Assembly (NCBI RefSeq): GCF_000150955.2 | Contig: NC_011685.1 | Location: 620,001-684,000, forward strand | DNA from: Phaeodactylum tricornutum CCAP 1055/1 | Taxonomy: Eukaryota; Bacillariophyta; Bacillariophyceae; Surirellales; Neidiaceae | DNA length: 64,000 nucleotides | Direction of reading: 5' to 3' | Shown here: piece by piece, positions 30,303 through 40,764 of the stretch | Position numbering within the stretch: position 1 is the first letter of the stretch | Layout: every line of letters starts with the position of its first letter | Program-made: the position numbers and the translations under genes | Notes under the pieces: model-generated | Database searches by the model: none | What the model saw: the letters and a program-made list of their open reading frames with translations, nothing else | What the model was told of the DNA's origin: nothing

Positions 30303-31610
30303 ATGTTATCAAAATCAAGTCCCTGGATTGGAGTAGCCGCCTTGACTGTGGGATCGGCAACCCTTGGATGGTGCTGGATTGTTCGCCTTAGGCGAACGCA
30401 ACAACGTTCGCAGATGAACGACATCGCAATTGTATCTGCCTACGAAGCTTTAATTGGGAACACGCCGTTAGTGAAGCTCTCCACGTTATCAAGGCTAGTG
30501 GGACGATCAGTGTACGTCAAAATGGAGAGTTTGAATCCGGGTGGCACTGGAAAAGACCGGGCTGCCTTGGGTATGATCAGGGCCGCGGAAGCTTCGGGAT
30601 ATCTGCCGAAAGGCGGCAACGGCACAAAATCCACTGGAAATTCCGCTCCTGTGGAGAGAGAATCAAGCGATCCATTCGACAGCATTATTTCAAAAGCTAT
30701 GAGACGATCCAAAACGGGTGGATTGGTGGTGGAAGGAACCTCCGGATCTACCGGAATTGCCTTGGCTAGCTTATGCCAGCGCCGAGGCCACGCCTGTGTC
30801 GTGGTCCTACCAGACGACCAAGCGTCTGAAAAGCAAAGGATTCTGGAAGCTCTTGGTGCGGAAACGTACGTTGTGTCCAACGCAGCCATTGCCAATCCCA
30901 ATCACTACGTAAATGTCGCAAGACGGCTGGCTGTCCGCGCCAACGAGTTGGGCACGGTTCGCGCAGTCTTTATCGATCAGTTTGAGAACGTGTCCAATTT
31001 TGATACGCATTATGAACAAACTGGACCCGAATTGTGGAGGCAATGCAAAAATTTGGACGCGTTCGTCATGTCGTCCGGTACGGGAGGGACGATTGCCGGA
31101 ATCGGTCGATTTTTAAAGGAAAAACACGTTTCAGTCAAAGTTGTCTTGGTCGATCCACCGGGTAGCGCATTGTACCACAAGATCCAACATGGTGTGGCCT
31201 TCGCAAACCAGCAACGTGAGCGTGAATTGAAGCGCCATAGGTACGATACACTCGCTGAAGGAATCGGTCTTGACCGAGTGACAAACAACCTGGCCTTGGG
31301 AGTTGACTTCATCGATTCGGCCATCCGCGTCATGGATCAAGAGGCAGTTGATATGGCTCACTGGCTACTTGCAAACGAAGGGCTGTGGGTCGGGTCAAGC
31401 TCGGCTATGAACGTGGTAGGAGCCGTACGGGTAGCGTTGCAGCTACCATCAAAGTCAACTATCGTCACGATCATTTGCGACGCTGGTCAACGGCACGTGA
31501 CGCGTTTTTGGAATCGAGACTTTATCCTTTCTAGGGGTCTGGAATGGCCTGGTGATTGCGAACGTATACCGGGATGCATTCAAAACATAGAAGGTTCAGC
31601 AGCTCTCTAG
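30303..31610 (+). CDS. Membrane-anchored cysteine synthase (O-acetylserine sulfhydrylase-like, PLP enzyme)
   Basis: 435 aa of the fold-type II PLP family that makes cysteine from O-acetylserine and sulfide. LIGNTPLVKLSTLS is the opening block; ESLNPGGTGKDRAAL holds the PLP Lys (family form usually NPGGSVKDR). EGTSGSTGIALA is the substrate loop; SSGTGGTIAGIGRFL binds the PLP phosphate; NEGLWVGSSSAMN closes the site. Residues 8-30 form a transmembrane segment (IGVAALTVGSATLGW), the layout of the fungal mitochondrial-membrane cysteine synthase 2 type rather than soluble CysK. An Arg/Ser-rich insert of about 35 residues sits after GYLPKGG. The ATG at 30303 is the first in frame. Reaction is inferred from family; related cystathionine-type activity is possible. 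Confidence 0.87.
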   Translation: MLSKSSPWIGVAALTVGSATLGWCWIVRLRRTQQRSQMNDIAIVSAYEALIGNTPLVKLSTLSRLVGRSVYVKMESLNPGGTGKDRAALGMIRAAEASGYLPKGGNGTKSTGNSAPVERESSDPFDSIISKAMRRSKTGGLVVEGTSGSTGIALASLCQRRGHACVVVLPDDQASEKQRILEALGAETYVVSNAAIANPNHYVNVARRLAVRANELGTVRAVFIDQFENVSNFDTHYEQTGPELWRQCKNLDAFVMSSGTGGTIAGIGRFLKEKHVSVKVVLVDPPGSALYHKIQHGVAFANQQRERELKRHRYDTLAEGIGLDRVTNNLALGVDFIDSAIRVMDQEAVDMAHWLLANEGLWVGSSSAMNVVGAVRVALQLPSKSTIVTIICDAGQRHVTRFWNRDFILSRGLEWPGDCERIPGCIQNIEGSAAL

Positions 31611-31672
31611 CGTAGTAGACACGACCGGGCTAGTAGAGGCTTAGTAGTATACCGTTCAAATTCACATTTAGC

Positions 31673-32461
31673 TTAGAAAAAAGCGTCTTCGTAGTCGGCA
31701 CCTATATGATCGTACTCATCGTATTCATCATTTGCGCCAAACGTCTCCACCTGTTTTTGCAGGGCTTTTGCTTCGGCGGCCTTGTCGGCTTTTTTGGACT
31801 TCTGTGCTTGGCCCTTGACCTTCGTCACACGTTTGGCAGCTTGAACTTTTTCGTTCTTGATGACGTTGCAAGTCTTGATGATTTCGGTGATTGCGTCGTC
31901 GTCTAGTACATCTTTTGACTGCTGCAGCAATTCTTTGAAGAACGCTGCCGCCAGATGTATTTTTCCGTGCCCTTGCATGCATTCCGCCACCTTTCGGGCG
32001 TGTTTCAAGTGATCCTTGACGTCTTTCATGATAACCTTGTCACCTGCTGCCGCTGCGGCTCCGCCCGTGGCGCCTTTTCCCGCCTTTGCATCGACTCCTC
32101 CGAAAAGATCATCCGTCAAAGCATTATCAGCCTCTTCTACTTGACGTTGTTTCATTCGACGCAATTCATCTGGTGACAGATTGGCCATGGCTTCCGCCTC
32201 CAGCTCCATTGCTTTGCGAGCGATTTCCAATTCTTCCAGCCGCTCTTGTTCTGCTTGTTTCTTACTCGCTAAGGCCCGTCCCTTTTTTTTAAGCTCCGCA
32301 TTTTCTGCTTGCTCACGAGCAGCCTTTTCCTTAAGGGCCAAATCTTCCTCGTCGTCAAACGTGGGCAAATTCTGAGCGACTTTCTTCATACCCAACTTTT
32401 GGTCCAGTGCGTCATCGTCCACGTCCCACTCGTCGTCGCTGTCGTCCCAATTGTCTGTCAT
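31673..32461 (-). CDS. EIF3J: Eukaryotic translation initiation factor 3 subunit J
   Basis: 262 aa. The acidic, Trp-containing N-terminus (NWDDSDDEWDVDDDALD) is the eIF3j/Hcr1 hallmark that binds eIF3b. A long charged helix follows, then the dimeric helical core (KDVKDHLKHARKVAEC, GKIHLAAAFFKELLQQSK, LDDDAITEIIKTCNVI) and a Lys-rich, then acidic, tail ending in DAFF. The protein sits at the 40S mRNA entry channel and helps initiation, termination and recycling in yeast. Length is typical. No intron needed; convergent with the cysteine synthase gene, 62 bases apart. Confidence 0.92.
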   Translation of the reverse strand: MTDNWDDSDDEWDVDDDALDQKLGMKKVAQNLPTFDDEEDLALKEKAAREQAENAELKKKGRALASKKQAEQERLEELEIARKAMELEAEAMANLSPDELRRMKQRQVEEADNALTDDLFGGVDAKAGKGATGGAAAAAGDKVIMKDVKDHLKHARKVAECMQGHGKIHLAAAFFKELLQQSKDVLDDDAITEIIKTCNVIKNEKVQAAKRVTKVKGQAQKSKKADKAAEAKALQKQVETFGANDEYDEYDHIGADYEDAFF

Positions 32462-33006
32462 TGTGAATTTGTCCTCTATGTCAGTGGATGTTCAAAGTTC
32501 CGGGATTTAAAATGCAATCTGACAGTGGACGATTGAGTCGACGGCTTGCGTCTCCGGACTGCGAGAAAAGGTGAGCTCCAAAGGCCAGATTAGTGTACTC
32601 TTCCAGCTACTAGGAGGAATCCGCGTGATTGTCTCGGGTGGCCATCTTCCTGTCACGTTGTTTCTCGCCCTCATAAGTACTGCTGGTCGTGGTCGTCGGA
32701 GACTGACTGGCTCCGGGTGCGTGAAAGTCTGTTGACTGCAAGACGGTTTACTATTTCTTTATCAACCTATCTGTCACTGTAGCAAGACCCTATTTCACCA
32801 TCGTCTTTTAACAATAAGTCATACAAGCTTATAGGCACCGATTCTCATACGAGTAACAGCAACGATAAGCTGCTTTTTCTCTCCTGTAACTCGCAATCCC
32901 GGTGTACGGGGGCAACCCTTTTGTGTTGGGTCGAAAATCTCTGGAAACACAGGTGCGCTACAGCTCGAGAATTTATATTAGCCAATAGATTCTCTCGGCA
33001 ATCTCA
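32462..33006. other. Intergenic region, 545 bases
   Basis: 5' flank of eIF3j and 3' flank of the deacylase gene. No additional feature recognised. Confidence 0.4.
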
Positions 33007-33510
33007 CTATTCGGCCCCTTCTTGCCTTCCAGCATTGTCTTCCATCGTCGGTGGTGTTGGTATACTTTCGATCACCAGAGTCACCGGTCCATCATTGACG
33101 AGCTCGACGTCCATCATCGCACCAAACCGTCCATCCAAAATCTTTTCCTCCTCGTACTGCTCCCGCAGCAAGTGCAGGAACTTTCGGTACAAGGCTTCGG
33201 CCGGTACGCTTTTCATTGAACGCTTGTAGTCCGGTTGATGCTTCTTGCTCGACAAAGTACCGTAGAGGGTGAATTGACTGACGCACAACAACTCAAAGTC
33301 TTTTTGTTTGACGGAATGTCGCCACATGCTACCCGAACCGTTGGCCCATAGTTTGCACCCGAGCAATCGCTTGCAACAGTACTCCAAGTCACCCTCGGTG
33401 TCGTCTTCGTGCAGGCCAACGAGGGCGAGTATGCCGGGCCCAATCCGGGAAACGACGTGATCGTCGACTGTTACCGAAGCCGATTTGACACGTTGCACGA
33501 CCAGCCTCAT
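33007..33510 (-). CDS. DTD1: D-aminoacyl-tRNA deacylase
   Basis: 167 aa starting MRLVVQRVKSASVTV, the near-invariant DTD N-terminus. The enzyme cleaves D-amino acids (and glycine mischarged on tRNA-Ala) from tRNA. Active-site motifs are CVSQFTLYGTL (SQFTLYG) and VNDGPVTLVIES (Gly-cisPro motif GPVT). The chosen ATG gives the exact family start; the open frame continues 14 codons upstream without ATG. A C-terminal extension of about 15 polar residues follows the core. Expected in cytosol or an organelle; no clear targeting peptide. Confidence 0.95.
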   Translation of the reverse strand: MRLVVQRVKSASVTVDDHVVSRIGPGILALVGLHEDDTEGDLEYCCKRLLGCKLWANGSGSMWRHSVKQKDFELLCVSQFTLYGTLSSKKHQPDYKRSMKSVPAEALYRKFLHLLREQYEEEKILDGRFGAMMDVELVNDGPVTLVIESIPTPPTMEDNAGRQEGAE

Positions 33511-33761
33511 ACAGTCGACCGAAAGCGTCAAATTGCAAAGCCACAGGAACACGCAATGATAAATTCAGCGGGATGCCAACATTCTCGCCCGCCGGATTTC
33601 AGGATTTCATATTTTTGCGTGACCGAATTCGACCCTGAAATCGTTGCATAAATAATGTCGAAACCCTAGACCTAATTCTCAATTTCCTACTAACAGTAAG
33701 TGGAGAGAGGAACTATGAAATATGCGCAAATTCGCTTCACACAGTATTGAAAGGATATTAT

Positions 33762-34991
33762 CTAGATGCGCACGACCACTGCCGTCATGTCGTCGCGATA
33801 CCACTTCGCTGCTTCTGGAGCCGCCTTGTAAATTGCTTCGACCAATGCTGACAAGGGTCGACTGGGAAACACCGCGCCGTCGTCGTCAAACATCGCGCGA
33901 CTCAAAAGTTTGGCGTAAAATTCAGGTTTGCGCAAATCCCACAATCCGTCGCTGGCCGCTACCACAAAGGCGGATCCAGCCAACGCAGTGAGGTCCACAA
34001 CGTCCACGATTGGATCCGGAATGACCCCGACCGATCCCCATTCCCAGTCTCCAATACTCCGGCTCATGGCTAATCCAATCGTTTCGGGTGGATGTACCGA
34101 CACAGATCGCACAATAACCCGTGATCCTTCGGGAAATGCAGGAGGAATGTGAATTTGGCCTCCCATGCCTTCAATACGGGATTTCTCTTCCGGCAAGTAT
34201 GCTTTATCTTTCCTAGTTCGGTATGCAATATTTACATCCTCTTCGTTGAGACGGTGCATCACCAATATTTGGCTGTCTCCGGTGTTGGCGACAAAAAGTT
34301 TGTGACCGATGCGCAGCGAGATGCTGGCCGTACAGCCGCCGCGCAGAGCATTGGGTGGGGCTTCGTGGTCGATCTCCACGAAAGCGTCGACCAATTGTGA
34401 CCGAATCCATTGTTCAGACTGGCAGCAGGGTCTCGCATTCAGCTTTTCGGCCAGACGTGCCGGAATGGCCATGGTAGCGTAAGCAGCCACCCGATGGCCT
34501 TCGGTGCCGTGTCCATCCAAGAGTCCGATAAGAAAGGTCGGCAAGCCTGGGGGCGATTGATTCGTCGTAAAGTTGCGGAAGAAAAAGGCGCGATCTTGGT
34601 TGTACGCATGGGTTTTGCTCTGCCGGGTGACCATGGCAAAATCGTGCGATGCCAACGGCGGTAGAGTGGATTCTCCTCGGGGACTCTGGGGGTCATTTTT
34701 CTCGGTTTGGAGGGCGGCTACTATCGCGGCATCGTCGATTTCCAGCGGATACAAGGCGCACCCGTACGTTGGACAAGTTTTTCGAAGTAACGATTTTGAC
34801 GATGTAATGCCGATGTGGTCTCCAGTGGCAAAACGACCAGCAAGCCTGCTTCGCGATATGCAGACTTGTGCGAGACCCAAGCCGCTCACAGTCAGACCGA
34901 TCAGAAGAACCGAACGCTGCCTGGTCTGCCAAAACAAAGCTCTCCTAAGCCTTCGGCGAAGTCTTCCTTTGTTGGAAGTGATGCCGACCAT
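33762..34991 (-). CDS. PP2C-type Ser/Thr protein phosphatase, membrane-anchored
   Basis: 409 aa. A basic N-terminus and one transmembrane helix (SVLLIGLTVSGLGLAQVCI, residues 27-45) precede a PPM/PP2C domain. Motifs in order: QDRAFFF, LLDGHGTEGHRVA (metal-binding DGHG), RGGCTASISL, VANTGDSQIL, LAMSRSIGDWEWG, VVAASDGLWD (metal Asp) and RDDMTAVVVRI at the C-terminus. These are the Mg/Mn-binding residues of a complete catalytic domain. An endomembrane or outer-organelle anchor with a cytosolic phosphatase domain is likely (inference). No intron needed. It lies 250 bases downstream of the deacylase gene. Confidence 0.92.
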   Translation of the reverse strand: MVGITSNKGRLRRRLRRALFWQTRQRSVLLIGLTVSGLGLAQVCISRSRLAGRFATGDHIGITSSKSLLRKTCPTYGCALYPLEIDDAAIVAALQTEKNDPQSPRGESTLPPLASHDFAMVTRQSKTHAYNQDRAFFFRNFTTNQSPPGLPTFLIGLLDGHGTEGHRVAAYATMAIPARLAEKLNARPCCQSEQWIRSQLVDAFVEIDHEAPPNALRGGCTASISLRIGHKLFVANTGDSQILVMHRLNEEDVNIAYRTRKDKAYLPEEKSRIEGMGGQIHIPPAFPEGSRVIVRSVSVHPPETIGLAMSRSIGDWEWGSVGVIPDPIVDVVDLTALAGSAFVVAASDGLWDLRKPEFYAKLLSRAMFDDDGAVFPSRPLSALVEAIYKAAPEAAKWYRDDMTAVVVRI

Positions 34992-35482
34992 GGCCTACAA
35001 CATAGATCTGGGCCGCCATGACCGTCCCAAGCATCGCGAGTGTCCGTAGCAGAGAATGGCCAGCAGGCATCAAAAGCGTCTAAGGGACATCGGGGGGAAA
35101 TCGAAAAGCTACCTATGCACTTTGCTGCGCCTCCTGGCGCTTTTATCCTCATCCTTTTCGAAAGGAAGATTTATTAGGCATGCCATAGGAAAATGTCAAA
35201 GTGGATAGGGCTTATTTATTTATAGGTAAGTATTTGTAGCTAACAAAATGGGACATACCATGTAGTGGTGGAAAATTAGCTGTAAGTCCATACGTCATCG
35301 CGCACAACCTTGGCCAGCTCCCACGTTTCATGAAGCAAATTCTGTTTTCTCATTGACGTGATGTGTCTAAATTCGTTGGGAAGGAAAACCGCCTAACAGT
35401 AAGCTTTCCGAGCAAGCTTTTCTCCAACCATTACCAATTGAACCAAATTACTAACATTCTCAATCTAGGATACAGTTGAATC
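34992..35482. promoter_or_regulatory. Divergent intergenic region, 491 bases
   Basis: 5' flanks of the phosphatase and the following plus-strand gene. A pyrimidine-rich TCTCAATCTAG just before 35470 could be a 5'-UTR splice acceptor, unproven. Confidence 0.35.
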
Positions 35483-36149
35483 ATGCCTTGGTTCACATCC
35501 GCCCTATCTCCAGAAAAGTTTCGAAACGGTACCACAATTCACAAACTTGCCAAACGCGCGTCGGTCGCTGTCGGTACTCCATCGGCCACCAGCCATTCGG
35601 CGCAGCGCTTGGCGAGTTCTTCAGCAGCTATTTCCGAACAAGATCACCGTTTCTATCCAGTCTACGTCCATCACGTTTCCAAGACGGCTCTGCGCTATCT
35701 TCAGGATGCTCGCGCAACCTGGTTGGTCGAACAAGGTTTGGACCGAGGTCTGCGTCTTAATGCCAACGGCACGTTCGTTCTACAATTTCCGTCGCGTCGG
35801 GGTCACGATTCGGGACGGATTTGGTACGCTAGACAATGCACAGGGGCGTGTGTTTATGTGTTCGATTTGTTGGTCGATGATAGTCCACCTAACTCCTTAC
35901 TTTGCTGAACAACAAACCGTACGTAGGACAAGCTACGATGCTTCCACGAGAGAACATCGGCTTTCAGTCTACCGGAAAAAGCTCAAAGGACGATTCTTGC
36001 TCAAAGACGCGTCGTCCGACACACTGCACACTATTGCTTCGCTGGCCCAGGCCGAAGAAAGGGTGCGCCACGGCGTGGAACAATTGATTGTAGCGCTGGA
36101 AACTACTGGCCGGGAACCCCCGTCGCCGGGCGTCAGTAGTAACTTCTAG
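35483..36149 (+). CDS. Small spliced basic protein, conserved-looking hypothetical
   Basis: Exons 35483-35823 and 35927-36149 give 187 aa; donor TTG|GTACGC, acceptor CGTAG and phase-2 continuity join GRIW to TSYDAST. Without splicing the first frame stops at 35908 and the second frame lacks a start. The protein has an N-terminal basic, Ser/Ala-rich segment that could be an organelle presequence, then a beta-rich region (YPVYVHHVSKTALRYLQD, LRLNANGTFVLQFP) and a helical C-terminus (SVYRKKLKGRFLLKD, LAQAEERVRHGVEQLI). Size and basicity would suit a mitochondrial ribosomal or assembly protein, but no family is recognised. Confidence 0.6.
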
Positions 36150-36504
36150 TATTCCAATATCGAATGCACGCTTTGGACAGGAAAATTACTCACGGGAATA
36201 GAAGTCATAGCCCGTAGCGGACTGCTTCCAGTAGAGAGAAGGCGCTCACTGTCAAATGTTTTTTGTGGTACTGTATATTTCAGCGCACTAGCTAGACCAT
36301 TCGACGACGGCCAGGCATTACACATTAATTCACAATTGATAGAGACTCTGAAACTTACGTTACATTCTGCTGCATCGACTGTGAAAATTGAACGTGCATT
36401 TCGTTGGCAAGCTTCACGAGTAGCAATCGAATTGCATCCCCCAGAGAGCTCGGTGTAGGAATCTCTGCCTTATAACTTAGGGCTGATTACTGCGAATAAC
36501 AGCC
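36150..36504. other. Intergenic region, 355 bases
   Basis: Between two plus-strand genes; carries the promoter of the RNB exonuclease. No motif recognised. Confidence 0.4.
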
Positions 36505-39500
36505 ATGTCGGCAAGCAAGGGCATGCACAAACAGCCTGTTCCTTGGAAAAATCGAAGCTTTTTAAAGGATGCAAAGCTGCGAGTGCAGGAACGATACTGG
36601 AGAGAGTCTCGATCTGGAGATGTTCCGGTCGACTGGAACAAAAACTTCTACACTCTACGACAATTTCACATACTTCCCGACGCCGTAACTGTGCGGAAAT
36701 ATCTCGCCGTCATCGAAAAATTGGTGTGCGACGACATCTGCGATATTCCAGTACAATGGCACATATTGGAATCCGTCGTTGAATACATGGATTATCGAAA
36801 TCAATCGCCAGTGCTGGCAGACAGAACAAGGCGCGAAGCCGCGACGCCCCATGAGCGCAAGACTCTCCAATCTCTGTTGCTTCAGAATAAGCCAGATGCG
36901 GATGAAAAGAACCGCAAGAGCACAACCTCTGCATTCTGCGATCTTTCCATACGAGTAACGGACGACGAATGGGACATGATGGAGTATGAAAGTATCAAGA
37001 TTCCTGAACGCAGCCGTCACGCCCTCTTTCGGGCCGCAAGAATCATTACGACCGACTCATCAAGGAAAGGTGTCATTTGCGTCATTGTTTGTGACGACGA
37101 AGATTGTAAATGTACTGATGATGGCGTATGGGTGATGAGAATGACCGAACTTATCGATCTGTTCGTGAACGAGAAAATTTTGTCTGTCCAAGAGAGCTTG
37201 CGGATTGCTGAGCTTTGTCGAGTTTGCGAGAAAGCATATCAACGGCGTAATACATCACCTGATACTACCTCGTTTGGTGGGACGGAGACAAATACGGAAT
37301 ACCTTAATGAGGAAAGCATTGCACAAGGTCTACGGGATGGAAGACTTCAGCGGGGTCGATTGGTTGTGACAAAGGAAAATACCAAAGAAGCATATGTTGT
37401 TGTCAAAAACAAGAACTTTTTTATTGACCTGAAGGAGGGGCATCACAAACGGGCTTTTCATCAGGACACCGTCGTCATTGAAATTTTGCCGCAGCAAGAC
37501 TGGGGCCGTCCTATTGGTCGCCGGCGCCTGTCGCACCATTCGGATGCTGATGAGGAGACTGCTGATTCATTTGCAGACCTTGCTTTTCCACAATACCCTT
37601 CGGCAAAAGTTGTTTCCATTGAAATTTTTGCAAGACGCTCATTTGTAGGTACTCTCATTGAAACTCCATTGAACAATGAATCTACTATTCTCATTGTTCC
37701 CATGGATATGCGCATTCCGAAAATTCGAGTTCGTACACGCTGCTGGAAGCGATATGTAAATATGCGACTTCTTGTCCAAATAGACGACTGGGAGGTTGGG
37801 TCGCAGTATCCCGCTGGTCATTGCAGTAAAATTATTGGGGAGGTTGGGGAAATTGAAACGGAAGTTGCTTCCTTGCTCCATGAATGTGAAATCGAGCTTG
37901 AACCTTTTGGCTCGGCAGCTCTTGCTTGCTTACCGCCCGAAGCTGATAACTGGACTATCCCTGAGGCCGAAGTGTCGAAAAGAAAAGATTTTCGAGAAAT
38001 TCGGTGTGTATTTAGCGTTGATCCTCCTGGTTGCCAAGATATTGATGATGCAATGCACGCCCATCGTCTTCCGAATGGAGGTAAGCACAGAAGTGCCAAT
38101 CTATGCCTGTAGAGTGGCTTCCATATTTCTATTGGCTTACCGTTTTATTTCGTAACAAGACATTGAAATCGGCGTTCACATTGCTGACGTCTGCCATTTT
38201 GTTCCTCATCGGTCTCCTCTTGATCGAGAGGCACAGGAGAGGTCGACTACTTTCTACCTTGTCGATAGACGGTTCGATATGCTTCCTTCGCTTTTAAGTT
38301 CAAACCTTTGTTCTCTTCATGGTGGAACCGATCGTTTGGCTGTCTCCGTGATCTGGACTATGAGCGAGGATCTGACGGAGGTAAAGACGTCGTGGTTCGG
38401 GCGTACAGTTATCCACAGTTGTGCTGGTGAGTATGTAAATCACCTAGTCCACGATCAATCGCCCGAAAAGTGTCGCTCACACGGCGTTTTGATCACCATC
38501 AACGAAAAGCCATGACATACAAACAAGCCGACAACCTTCTCTCTGGGCAACCCGCGGATAACGAAGAAAACGTGTCGCCCCCACCGATGACTGCTGGCGC
38601 CCCAGTTGATTTGAACGTATCCGCTCGTCTCAAAGAGGGTCTTGAAATACTCACTGCTTTAGCTAGGAAACTTCGGAAAGATCGCGAGGATATCGGTGGG
38701 GCGGTTGATCTCTCAAATGGGGACCAAGGGTCAGAATTGCAGTTTTCCCTCAAGTCAGGCATTCCAACAGAAGTCATCGCAAAAGAAGATACAGAAGTGC
38801 ATCACACTATCGCAGAGCTCATGATATTGGCAAACACTACCGTCGCTACACAAATATATTCGTTCTTTCCGGATTCTGCTTTGCTCAGAATCCATCGGTC
38901 TGTCCCGGAAGATTACTTCGACGACTTTCGAGAGTTACTTCAAAGCGCTGGGATTGCTTTCTGTGGCCCTGATAACGCCGCTTTAGCTTTGTCATTAAAG
39001 AAAGCTGAGGAAGTTGCTTCACCTTTTGTTCGATCTTTGCTTCGATCGTTGGCAACAAGGGCAATGTCAGAGGCTCAGTACGTGTGTGCTGGTGCAAAAA
39101 CGAGAGCTGAGCTTTCCCACTATGGTCTAGGTCTGTCTTTGTACACTCATTTCACATCACCTATACGGAGGTATGCAGACATTGTTGTTCACAGGCAACT
39201 TTTGGCTACCCTCAAATCATCAAAGCAGCTTGATCTAGATGAGCAAAAAAGATACTTTCGCCAAATTGCGCCCCTGCCTGTTTCGAACTTTTTGTCAGTT
39301 TTAAAGAATGGGTATGTTGACAATCAGCCGCCTCCACTTTCAGAGAAGTTGATCGAAAGTTTTCGCGCTTTTCAGTCAACAAGTGAGAGCGTATCACAAG
39401 ACAATTTTGGGATGAATGATGATGCACAGTCTTATAGTGGATCCGAGCTGGTGACGATATGTGAAAAGCTAAATGTTGGGAGTCGACGCGCAAAGTATGC

Positions 39501-40401
39501 GTCTATGGAATGTCAATCCTTGTTTCTGAGCTTATTCTTGCGAAACCGAGTCGTGGTAGAAAGGGCTATCGTCGCCGGTCTTCGCACAAACGGGATTGTG
39601 TGTTACGTACCACGATTTGGATTCCGGTCACCGATTTATTTCCAGGATAGAAGCGGTTCCGTTCAGATTGATCCTGCATTTCTAGACCTTGTTTCGGATC
39701 ATGGCCAGCCACCAACAGTTGGGTTTTCGAACTCCTCGACCATACGCCGGATTCCAAATGCTTCCGTTGTCGTGCACAATTCAAAAGATGATAGCCCAAC
39801 TGTAAAGTATCTTGAGGTATCGACAACTGACTCGCTAGGTTCGCTGATTTTGCGAGAGCTTGATGAAGTCAAGGTGGAGCTTTCGTGCTGGCAGTGGGAC
39901 TCCAGGGCAAGAGTACCCTCGCCGCAGCTACAGTTGTCCTACAGAGGTGAAGTACCGCATTGTAAATCTGACAAGAAGCATAAGTCGCGAACGAATTTAC
40001 TGGATCGGAATATTAACCGTAAACTCGAAGAAGACAGTGAAAAAGCCAGGGCATCGATTTATTCCCTTTGCGAAACAACAATGAAAAATGTCGAACCACT
40101 TTTGCATAGGATCCCGTTTCGATATTCCACTGAGCACCCGAAAGTTCAAAAACTCACTGAATCCTTGAAAGGCCGACTAGTCTTGCGAAACTTTGTCAAC
40201 CCAGACACCCGCTCTTCTTTGCAAGAGGCCCTGCAACAATCCGCAGCAACACAAGGTGCTTTGCGCAGAGTGGAGGCATCTGACTTGAACGATTGTGATA
40301 GTTTATGCCGACGAATGAATCAAATAGAAAAGACGGTGATAGTGCGACAGCAAAAATTAGCCGCGGAAAAGAGGTCTAGTCGCCGAGCAAAGGCGGTGTA
40401 A
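36505..40401 (+). CDS. DIS3/Rrp44-like 3'-5' exoribonuclease (RNB domain)
   Basis: Three exons, 36505-38080, 38160-38426 and 38510-40401, give 1,244 aa. Introns of 79 and 83 nt have GTAAGC…AAG and GTGAGT…AAG borders and keep phase 1; they restore DIEIGVHIADV and HSCA…MTYKQAD. The N-terminus (FLKDAKLRVQERYWR, then LPDAVTV) resembles the DIS3 CR3/PIN region. Cold-shock-like domains follow. The RNB core has FSVDPPGCQDIDDAMH (catalytic Asp cluster, near residue 507) and HFTSPIRRYADIVVHRQL (near 828). A C-terminal S1-like region follows. Homologs digest RNA 3'-5', in the exosome (DIS3) or alone (DIS3L2). This protein is about 290 residues longer than human DIS3. The PIN-like part keeps some but apparently not all acidic residues, so endonuclease activity is doubtful. 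Confidence 0.9.
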
Positions 40402-40764
40402 GCCCCTCATTCCTATTAAACAAACGTTCCAGGTGGACGACCAAAAAAGCGCTTTACAATGAGGGTCATTCAGTCTCTAGTTTGAGACGGATCGTGTGCG
40501 AAATGATTGAAGTCCGTGGAGACATTGGCTTGGAATTCACAGCATGAAAATTATCAAACGAGGAAGCGTTAAATAGACAGAAGGAACAGGAACAAGGCAA
40601 TCCAAAGTAAAAGGTGTGGTAACAGTAAACAAGTTCTCTTACATTACGAGCAGAGACGAATGCGACCTGACTCTGAAACTTGTGCATGTTATCTCTATAT
40701 GTCTTCCGACACTTTGGCCAAAGACAGCATTGCCAAAAAGCAATTGTCCCCAAGTGCGAGACTA
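40402..40764. other. Intergenic region, 363 bases
   Basis: Convergent 3' flanks of the exonuclease and subtilase 2. Boundary between the gene-dense left part and the protease/transposon right part. Nothing recognised. Confidence 0.4.
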
